A stretch of 10,371 nucleotides of DNA from Halieaceae bacterium UBA3479 (GTDB lineage: Bacteria > Pseudomonadota > Gammaproteobacteria > Pseudomonadales > Halieaceae): assembly GCA_002377985.1 (NCBI GenBank), contig DFQW01000011.1:11249-21619 (forward strand). Reading direction: 5' to 3'. Position 1 is the first letter of the stretch, and the number at the start of each line of letters is the position of its first letter. The position numbers and the translations under genes were made by a program. The notes under the pieces are model-generated. The model saw only the letters and a program-made list of their open reading frames with translations, had not been told where the DNA came from and did not search any database. Positions 1-5,830 of the stretch are shown here, one piece after another.

Positions 1-52
1 CCCGGTCCCGGGTTTCCGCTGCAAGCCCCATCAGTAAATGCACTAATGCGTT
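1..52. other. Window edge with no assignable gene
   Basis: This is the sequence downstream of the methyltransferase gene. On the plus strand, one frame ends in TAA at 35-37 after eleven codons and could be the tail of a gene entering from the left. In E. coli, rnhA lies convergent to yafS, so an RNase H gene would be a reasonable guess, but the eleven residues are not recognisable. On the minus strand an ATG at 29-31 opens a frame that runs off the window without a ribosome-binding site. No terminator hairpin with a T-run is visible. Confidence 0.3.
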
Positions 53-871
53 TCACCGAGGTCTCCTGGCAAGGACAGAGTCCATCTTTCGGATCTGTCT
101 AGGCACGGGCACGCCCCCACTGGGCTTGCCCAAAGGCATTGCGATTAATCGGGGTCTATTGATCGCGGGCGCAGGGACATCGAGGTAGTTAGCCACTCGT
201 TTCCGAGCGTGAATCAAATAGGCGCTTCCCGTCGGAGCGTTATGCCTGACCAGCCATCCGTCGATTTTTTCGACTATTCTGCCAACATGCCCGGAACCCA
301 GTGGCGTCATTGTCGCCATAAAAACTGGCTCAGAAAAAGAAAAATCCAACAGTGACAGCCAATCTCTCAACTGGCGGCTGCCTACTGCACGTATGCGTCG
401 ACGGCGCCTGAAAAAAAGATTGCTGGCTAAATTACTCAAACCCCAGAGACCGTAGGGAGAGAAACTTATGATGAACAAATGCCCGTTCGGCATTAGCACC
501 CTTTGACATTCTCTGAGGACGCTATGCGGGACTGGCGAGGTATCGAGCGTATGGCAGAGAACCAACGCGTCGATGGAGTCTGACGCAAACGGCAGCTCGC
601 TGGAGCGGCCAATTGCGCCACGGAGCACTTCATCCTGCGGTGCTTTACTCGAGAGTCGAAACAGCCGCTGCGTCTTCACAATTTGGCTGAAATCCAGGCC
701 GATGTCGGCGCCTGTTACCAGCATTTGGTAGCCAAAGACCTGCTCGAGTAGGTCACTGAAGGAGACGCCAAATTGCTCTGCGAGCCGCTGTCCCATGGCC
801 GTCTCTGCGTACCAGCGACTTAGCAGAGCGTGATTCGTCGATTCTTCATGATGAGGACTGGCCACAGTCAT
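53..871 (-). CDS. yafS: YafS-like class I SAM-dependent methyltransferase (Methyltransf_11 type), substrate unknown
   Basis: The 272-residue protein resembles E. coli YafS, which also sits beside and divergent from gloB. The recognisable core is residues 90-140. It has an acidic-strand region LPFASDSIDALVLCHTLD (about 93-110), then a helix with LRECQRVL and the turn MPNGHLFIISF (127-137), as in methyltransferase motifs post-I to III. DWLSLLDF (170-177) and LIHARKR (219-225) also recall YafS. The glycine-rich SAM loop expected near residue 50-60 is not evident (LVTGADIGLDF), which also seems true of E. coli YafS. There is an arginine run at 155-159 and a basic, proline-rich tail after 225, with no signal peptide. 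A GGAGG lies 13 bases before the chosen ATG, a rather long spacing, but no closer in-frame start exists. The substrate is unknown and enzymatic activity is inferred from family only. Confidence 0.82.
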   Translation of the reverse strand: MTVASPHHEESTNHALLSRWYAETAMGQRLAEQFGVSFSDLLEQVFGYQMLVTGADIGLDFSQIVKTQRLFRLSSKAPQDEVLRGAIGRSSELPFASDSIDALVLCHTLDTSPVPHSVLRECQRVLMPNGHLFIISFSPYGLWGLSNLASNLFFRRRRRIRAVGSRQLRDWLSLLDFSFSEPVFMATMTPLGSGHVGRIVEKIDGWLVRHNAPTGSAYLIHARKRVANYLDVPAPAINRPRLIAMPLGKPSGGVPVPRQIRKMDSVLARRPR

Positions 872-919
872 CGCTAAAAGGTAGCCTCCGGATAGCCTTG
901 CTTGGATCGGGAATACTCC

Positions 920-1690
920 ATGGAGCCTCTGACTATATCGCCCATCAACGCATTCAGCGATAATTATATTTGGCTGATCAGTGACGGCAGCAACGGCTTT
1001 GTCGTTGATCCCGGAGATGCGGCCCCTGTGATGGCAGCGCTCACAGCATTGCAGCTACAGCTTTCGGGAATCCTGATTACACATCATCATTTTGACCACA
1101 CCGGCGGTGTCGCCGAGTTACAGAGTTCAACCGGCTGCAAAACTTGGGGTCCGGTCGGCAGTCCCGGGGGACCGTACGACCACACTCTGCAGGAAGGAGC
1201 GGTAGTGAGCGTGCTGGGGGTGGATTTTTCCGTGCTGGAAGTCCCGGGTCATACCCTTGACCACATCGCCTTCTACTCGGAGAGTCAGGGGGCTCTTTTT
1301 TGCGGCGATACGCTGTTTGTCGGGGGCTGTGGCCGCGTATTCGAGGGGAATCCGCCACAAATGAGAAGGTCGTTGGAAAAGTTGCGGCAACTTCCTGCGG
1401 AGACCCGTATTTTCTGTGCCCATGAGTACACCCTCGCAAACCTGCATTTCGCAAGACTGGTAGAGCCAAATAATCAGCGGCTTCAGACATTTCTTGAGGA
1501 GTGCGAAGAGAAGCGCCGGGCCAGCCTGTCAACGGTACCGTCGCTGTTGGGCGCTGAACGTGAATACAATCCATTTTTGCGATGGGATGAGCCCGACGTG
1601 CTTGGGACATTGAAACGGCTGGGACGACTGCAGGACGACTCTCATGACGCGGTGTTTACCGCGGTCCGCGAATGGAAAAATCAGGCCTGA
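920..1690 (+). CDS. gloB: Hydroxyacylglutathione hydrolase (glyoxalase II)
   Basis: GloB hydrolyses S-D-lactoylglutathione to D-lactate and glutathione, the second step of methylglyoxal detoxification in the cytoplasm. The 256-residue protein is a metallo-beta-lactamase fold followed by the HAGH C-terminal domain. The binuclear metal ligands are all present: THHHFDH gives H55, H57, D59 and H60, followed by H111 (GHTLDH), D130 (CGDTLF) and H168 (AHEYT). The C-terminal substrate region includes EPNN (182-185) and VPSLLGAEREYNPFLRW (206-222). The frame is open back to a TTG at 902, but the ATG at 920 puts the NAFSDNYIW segment where it lies in known GloB proteins, so I chose it. The Shine-Dalgarno is weak (GGGA at 909-912). 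It is divergent from the YafS-like gene, as in E. coli, and any promoter must overlap that gene's first codons. Confidence 0.96.
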   Translation: MEPLTISPINAFSDNYIWLISDGSNGFVVDPGDAAPVMAALTALQLQLSGILITHHHFDHTGGVAELQSSTGCKTWGPVGSPGGPYDHTLQEGAVVSVLGVDFSVLEVPGHTLDHIAFYSESQGALFCGDTLFVGGCGRVFEGNPPQMRRSLEKLRQLPAETRIFCAHEYTLANLHFARLVEPNNQRLQTFLEECEEKRRASLSTVPSLLGAEREYNPFLRWDEPDVLGTLKRLGRLQDDSHDAVFTAVREWKNQA

Positions 1691-1700
1691 ATTATTACTC

Positions 1701-1731
1701 AGCAATAGCTGACAGTCGCGAACAGCTTGCT
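1701..1731 (+). terminator. Weak imperfect hairpin after gloB
   Basis: Eleven bases after the gloB stop, AGCAATAGCTG (1701-1711) can pair with CAGCTTGCT (1723-1731), leaving a 2-nt bulge and an 11-nt loop. Only three T residues follow directly, so this is at best a weak intrinsic terminator. It may simply be chance pairing. Confidence 0.25.
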
Positions 1732-1759
1732 TTGCTATCATCCGCAATTAGGGTATCTT
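1732..1759 (+). promoter_or_regulatory. Candidate sigma-70 promoter for the exported protein gene
   Basis: TTGCTA (1732-1737) and TATCTT (1754-1759) each match four of six consensus bases and are separated by 16 bp. Transcription would begin near 1766, which would place the NtrC-like palindrome at 1781-1797 inside the leader. This is a motif match by eye only. An alternative minus-10, TTTAAT at 1770-1775, has no good partner. Confidence 0.3.
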
Positions 1760-1780
1760 TCTCACCACATTTAATTGGCC

Positions 1781-1797
1781 TGCACCAAAATGGTGCA
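1781..1797 (+). promoter_or_regulatory. Perfect palindrome matching the NtrC binding consensus
   Basis: TGCACCAAAATGGTGCA is a 7-bp perfect inverted repeat around a 3-bp AAA centre. It corresponds to the consensus usually given for the nitrogen regulator NtrC (TGCACCA, A/T-rich centre, TGGTGCA). It ends 17 bases before the ATG at 1815 and 5 bases before the AAGGAAA ribosome-binding site. NtrC activator sites normally lie about 100 bp or more upstream of a sigma-54 promoter, and no GG-N10-GC element is seen here. If it is functional, repression of a sigma-70 promoter is more likely than activation. As RNA it would form a tight 7-bp hairpin beside the ribosome-binding site. Confidence 0.55.
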
Positions 1798-1814
1798 AAA
1801 CAAGGAAATAGACT

Positions 1815-2438
1815 ATGAAATTGGTATCGATATTCTCTGTCGTAGCGTCACTCACTCTGGCCGCTTTTTCAGCGTCGGTGCTGGCGCAACACCATGAATC
1901 GGGTGACCATGCTGTGGCGGCAGAGATGGGCACAGCAGACACGGTATGGGCCTCCGGCGGCAGAGCCTTGGTTGCCGAAGTCGAGGGTCAAGTTATCGCC
2001 GTTGATATGGAGACCCGAGAGGTTGTGGTACGCGGTCCAGCGGGTAACTTCGTTACCTTAACGGCCCGAGAAGACGGTGTTGACCTCTCAAAGATTGCGG
2101 TAGGCGATACGATCATTGCCGACTATATCGCCTCTATAGAAGCCGAAGTTAGGGCGCCAACGGAGGAAGAGGCTGCTAATCCGTGGATCGTAATGGGTGA
2201 AATGGGCAACACCGACCGTGACTCGGAAGTAACAGCAGCAGGTGCCGCTCGTCTGGTTCGAGCCGTATGCACCATTGAAGCAATGGATCGCAACGGTAAT
2301 GTTGTAATCAAGGATGCACGGGGCAGAATGCACACAGTAGGCGGTGTGGAACTCGAGAAGCTGAACGATGTGCGCCTTGGAGACACCGTAGTCGTGGTCT
2401 TTACCGAAGCCTTGGTGCTTTCCTTGAAAGAAGTATAA
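1815..2438 (+). CDS. Exported (periplasmic) protein of unknown function with two related beta-rich units
   Basis: I cannot name this 207-residue protein. Residues 1-24 form a clear Sec signal peptide (basic K2, hydrophobic core, SVLA before Q25), with no lipobox cysteine. The mature N-terminus is His-rich (HHESGDH, 26-32). Two units resemble each other. Unit one (about 56-112) has VIAVDMETREVVVRGPAG and ends IAVGDTIIADY. Unit two (about 150-206) has TIEAMDRNGNVVIKDARG and ends VRLGDTVVVVFTEAL. This hydrophobic-strand, Gly turn and 'VGDTV' pattern is typical of small OB-like or beta-barrel periplasmic proteins found in many proteobacteria, but it gives no function. There is a single cysteine, C152. 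The start is supported by AAGGAAA at 1802-1808. The gene stands alone, with a possible NtrC box in front and a strong terminator behind. A role in metal binding or envelope maintenance would be speculation. Confidence 0.88.
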   Translation: MKLVSIFSVVASLTLAAFSASVLAQHHESGDHAVAAEMGTADTVWASGGRALVAEVEGQVIAVDMETREVVVRGPAGNFVTLTAREDGVDLSKIAVGDTIIADYIASIEAEVRAPTEEEAANPWIVMGEMGNTDRDSEVTAAGAARLVRAVCTIEAMDRNGNVVIKDARGRMHTVGGVELEKLNDVRLGDTVVVVFTEALVLSLKEV

Positions 2439-2458
2439 ATTTCTCCTCTCCCGCTTAC

Positions 2459-2486
2459 AAAAACCCGGCCTGAGTGCCGGGTTTTT
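2459..2486. terminator. Bidirectional intrinsic terminator between convergent genes
   Basis: CCCGGC (2464-2469) pairs with GCCGGG (2476-2481) around the loop CTGAGT. Five A residues before (2459-2463) pair with T residues after (2482-2486), giving an 11-bp stem with a T-run on both strands. It ends the exported protein gene on the plus strand and the AddA-type gene on the minus strand. The TAA of the AddA-type gene (2486-2488) overlaps its edge. Confidence 0.93.
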
Positions 2487-5400
2487 TATGCAGGTAAAGC
2501 CAGCACCTGAATCGCAGGAAAGTAGAGTGCGGTTTTGATGGGCACGTCTTCATCCCACTCGTGGTTTCTCAGCAGAGCGGCGTAGGTGTCGAGTTGGGTC
2601 CGATAAGTCATCAACTCTCTTGACGTAAAGCGCTGCACGTCTTCCTCGGCGCTTGGCCTGCTCGTCTTGTAGTCGACGACCCAGCGCACGCGCTCTTTTT
2701 GGTCAAAAAATGTGCGATCAATAACGTACTGGCGAACCTCTCCATTCTCTACTCGCGCAATTTGCAGTTCGCTATGCGCCTCCGGATGGTTACTCAGCAG
2801 CCATCGGCCCGTGGGGCATGTCAAGGTATTGGCAATTAGTTTGGCGCACGCGCTTTCTATGTGCTCAGCCGCTGACGGAGTCAGATTAGCCCGGAGCACA
2901 TTAAAGCGAATCCACGCCATAATCTCGTCGGTAAGCTCAGACGGCAGGGGCGACAGGCCTGTCCCCAGGCGCTCGAGGATGCGGTGCGTAATAATTCCCA
3001 GACTCCGCTCCGCGGCGTTGTCTGCACCGAGTCTCTCAGTCGCGTCCTGTGACCGCATCAACCCGTCGCGCCGGCGGGGCATGGGTTTCGCAATGTGTGG
3101 AGGTAATGCCGTCGTCGCAATTCGGTAGAGCGGCGGCGCTACGTCGGGCCGTTCCGCCGTCACGCCCAGCGTTTTTTCTGAGGGCGTTACATCTGCCGCA
3201 GCATTATGCCTCACGGCGTTATTCATATTGTGCTGCAGTAACGACAGCAATGATCCTGCCGGTGCCATCCCGTCACTATTACTCGCTTCTAATTTAACGG
3301 TGCCACTGAGAAAGACCTGTTCCCGAGCTCGTGTAATGCCAACGTAAAGCAATCTTTTGAGCTCCTCCTGCAGCTTTTCTTTTTGCAGCCAATTTAGATA
3401 GTTGTAGAGCGTCGGAGCGTTCTTCTCTTGATCATCCGCCGCTATCAACAGGCCTGCTGAAGATGACCCTTCATGCCAGTGCCAGCGGAGAAGTTCTCGC
3501 GCGTTTGCCCGCGGTAGCTTCTGAAGCGCGGGCAAAAACACATAGTCAAACTCAAGACCTTTTGCCTTGTGCAGAGTGAGCACCCTTACACTTCCCGAAA
3601 GCGCGGTACCATCCAGAGAGCCACTATTTAAGTCATCGACAATGCGATCAGCATTAAGTCCGATTCCGGATGCCTCGGCTCGTCGTAAGGCGTCGAAAAA
3701 AAGCCGGACATTCTGCAACTCCTCGGGTCGCGCAGTGGCAGGCCCTCCCAGTCGCAGCCAAATCTGCTCTATCCATATCGGTAGCGCAAGACGGTCCCGT
3801 GTGCTGTCCGCCCAGTGCAGGGTCGATATCAGCGTTAAGAGCCGATGCCGCTCATCTTCAGCGAGCGCACTTGCGCCGTCGCCATCACCTAGCTCAAGCA
3901 GATTAAAGGGTCTGTCTTCATCACTACCTAACAAAAGTGCGAGTGATTTCAGCGTGAGCCCCGCCCACGGAGAGCGCATCAGCGCAAGTGCTGAGACATT
4001 ATCTGCCGGGTTTTCGAGCCAACGACAAAGAGATAATAAATCCTTAACAATGGTTTGCTCAGCCAGGGACTGCAACGCATCTCCATCGAAGGGAATTCGT
4101 CGTTCTGCCAATGCGGCGACGATTTCGCCAGCGTGAGACCTTGCTCGAACCAATATAGCGATGGACGCCTCGGGATGGGTCTCACGTAATGTTGTGATGA
4201 TGTCTGCAATATTTGCCGCTTCCTTGGTCGACCCGGTTCCAGTAAAGAGGTCGACACGTACGCCCTCCTCTCCTCCCGCAGCGCAGGGTTCCCGGGTCGC
4301 GCTAGCGGTAACGTGTTTTACGCTTCCTTTATTTAGATCCTCTTGCTCCCCCATCAGCGCGGCAAAAGCGTTGTTCACCCAATTCACGAGGGCGGGTCGC
4401 GAACGGAAATTCTGCGTGAGTGTCAGCGGGGTCAGTTCCAGACCACTTAAGCCTGTAGCTTGCACTCGCATAAATAAGGCGACGTCGGCATAACGAAACC
4501 CATAAATGGATTGCATTGCATCACCCACAACGAAAAGCGTCCGGGGGTCACCTCCGGCAGCGTTGTGATCTGACCAATCCCGCGTCAAGCGCCGCAGGAG
4601 TTCCGCTTGCGAGTGGGCGGTGTCCTGAAATTCGTCCACCAGTATGTGCTCAATTTGGTAATCGAGTCGCTCCGCCACCGAGGAGGGATTGTCGTCGGGG
4701 CCCAGCGCGTCGCAAGCCGCCAGCGCAATGTGGGTGTGGTCAACCGCACCAGCCTGCTGGAACATGAGTAACAGATGGGCTTGAAGTACAGGTAGCAAGG
4801 TCGAAATAGTGACCACCAACTGCCAACCTTTACCGTCAGGGTGCACCTCGGGCAAATTCCGAATCTCGGTGAGTAGCGCGCGGAGTTGGTTATCGTTACT
4901 GATATCGCTCAACAAGGCGATAAAGCGTTGTTTTGTATCGCTGTTTTTCTCAAATCCCTGACGAATAGATACGCCACCTGACTTGCGCCAGTCTCCACTG
5001 GTTGTTAACAACGCGCCCACCATGGCGCGCCAGTCCGCCAAGGCCTGGATATCAGTAGCCAAGCTCATTGGCGGTAGTTCCAGCACCTCCCGTGCCTCGT
5101 TCAGCACCTGACATAACTCAGTAAAATGGTCAGCCAGTCTCGCTTTGGCTGCGTGGAGTCGACGACAAACAAGATCCGTTACTGTCTCAATGAGTATGGT
5201 TTCAGCGCCTGAGGGGTCATGGTGTTGCCCCACATGGGGTGCCCAGTCCCCTCGCCTCGCGAGCAGGGACACCAGCAATTCGCGAACCTTCACCCAGCGG
5301 TTATCGAACTGACTTAAAAGCAAACGAAGCGCGGTCCCTACTTCACCCTGATCTCCTGCTTGGGAGAGCAGCTGGCCTACAGCACCCTCATACAGGGCTG

Positions 5401-5830
5401 TTGCGTCATCCAGTGGCTCAGTAACACCCCCAACACCGCTAACGACAGGCATTTGACGGGTAATTTCGTGGCAAAAACTATCGATGGTGCGGATATTGAG
5501 CGTTGATTCGTCTAACTGCCAGTCGAGTCTTTGAGCATGTGATAGCAGAGAGAGCGCCAGTTCACGAGTTGTGGCCTCGTGAGGAAAACGGATAGGGACT
5601 GATTCCCTTGCCTCCTCGAGTTTTTCGATGACTCTGCTACCCATCTCGCTGGCAGCTTTTCGGGTAAAGGTGATGGCGAGAACCTGCTCCGGTCGCGCTA
5701 CTCTCGCCAGTAGCGCTAAAAGCCGTTGCGTCAGAAGTTCGGTTTTGCCAGACCCGGCGGGCGCGCTGACGCAAAAGCTTCGAGTCGGATCTATGGCGAG
5801 CAACCTATTCTGCTGATCCACGACACTCAT
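2486..5830 (-). CDS. AddA-type UvrD/Rep superfamily 1A helicase with C-terminal PD-(D/E)XK nuclease
   Basis: This 1114-residue protein is the motor and one nuclease of an AddAB-like double-strand-break resection complex. Superfamily 1 motifs appear in order: Walker A APAGSGKT (23-30), Ia ITFTRKAASEM (53-63), Walker B VDEFQD (398-403), III GDAMQSIYGFR (436-446), IV QNFRSRPA (473-480), V VLTLHKAKGLEF (750-761) and VI LLYVGITRARE (827-837). The RecB-family nuclease follows: H949, D1038 (VIDRTF), D1053 and K1055 in VVDYKTS, then Q1079-x3-Y1083. All catalytic positions are present, so both activities look intact. It has no iron-sulfur cysteine cluster, as expected for AddA. Its ATG overlaps the stop of the AddB-like gene (ATGA), implying translational coupling. 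Length and domain order fit AddA better than RecB or UvrD. I gave no symbol because gammaproteobacterial members of this group are separate from the characterised Bacillus addA. Confidence 0.92.
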   Translation of the reverse strand: MSVVDQQNRLLAIDPTRSFCVSAPAGSGKTELLTQRLLALLARVARPEQVLAITFTRKAASEMGSRVIEKLEEARESVPIRFPHEATTRELALSLLSHAQRLDWQLDESTLNIRTIDSFCHEITRQMPVVSGVGGVTEPLDDATALYEGAVGQLLSQAGDQGEVGTALRLLLSQFDNRWVKVRELLVSLLARRGDWAPHVGQHHDPSGAETILIETVTDLVCRRLHAAKARLADHFTELCQVLNEAREVLELPPMSLATDIQALADWRAMVGALLTTSGDWRKSGGVSIRQGFEKNSDTKQRFIALLSDISNDNQLRALLTEIRNLPEVHPDGKGWQLVVTISTLLPVLQAHLLLMFQQAGAVDHTHIALAACDALGPDDNPSSVAERLDYQIEHILVDEFQDTAHSQAELLRRLTRDWSDHNAAGGDPRTLFVVGDAMQSIYGFRYADVALFMRVQATGLSGLELTPLTLTQNFRSRPALVNWVNNAFAALMGEQEDLNKGSVKHVTASATREPCAAGGEEGVRVDLFTGTGSTKEAANIADIITTLRETHPEASIAILVRARSHAGEIVAALAERRIPFDGDALQSLAEQTIVKDLLSLCRWLENPADNVSALALMRSPWAGLTLKSLALLLGSDEDRPFNLLELGDGDGASALAEDERHRLLTLISTLHWADSTRDRLALPIWIEQIWLRLGGPATARPEELQNVRLFFDALRRAEASGIGLNADRIVDDLNSGSLDGTALSGSVRVLTLHKAKGLEFDYVFLPALQKLPRANARELLRWHWHEGSSSAGLLIAADDQEKNAPTLYNYLNWLQKEKLQEELKRLLYVGITRAREQVFLSGTVKLEASNSDGMAPAGSLLSLLQHNMNNAVRHNAAADVTPSEKTLGVTAERPDVAPPLYRIATTALPPHIAKPMPRRRDGLMRSQDATERLGADNAAERSLGIITHRILERLGTGLSPLPSELTDEIMAWIRFNVLRANLTPSAAEHIESACAKLIANTLTCPTGRWLLSNHPEAHSELQIARVENGEVRQYVIDRTFFDQKERVRWVVDYKTSRPSAEEDVQRFTSRELMTYRTQLDTYAALLRNHEWDEDVPIKTALYFPAIQVLALPA

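Noticed and set aside
1..31. Start of a minus-strand gene or a tRNA end at the left edge
   Set aside because: There is no ribosome-binding site before the ATG at 29-31, and no T-loop or acceptor-stem pattern fits a tRNA.
902..919. TTG at 902 as the gloB start
   Set aside because: It adds six residues that GloB proteins do not have, and the ATG at 920 aligns with known N-termini. A short extension cannot be wholly excluded.
1077..1610. 177-codon open frame antisense to gloB
   Set aside because: It lies entirely under the catalytic domain of gloB, and its sequence resembles no protein family I know.
1776..1810. Sigma-54 promoter next to the NtrC-like palindrome
   Set aside because: The GG pairs at 1777-1778 and 1792-1793 are not followed by GC at the required 10-bp spacing.
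3567..4136. 189-codon open frame antisense to the helicase gene
   Set aside because: It is rich in Ser, Arg and Ala, has no recognisable domain, and lies wholly inside the strongly conserved AddA-type gene. It looks like a shadow frame.
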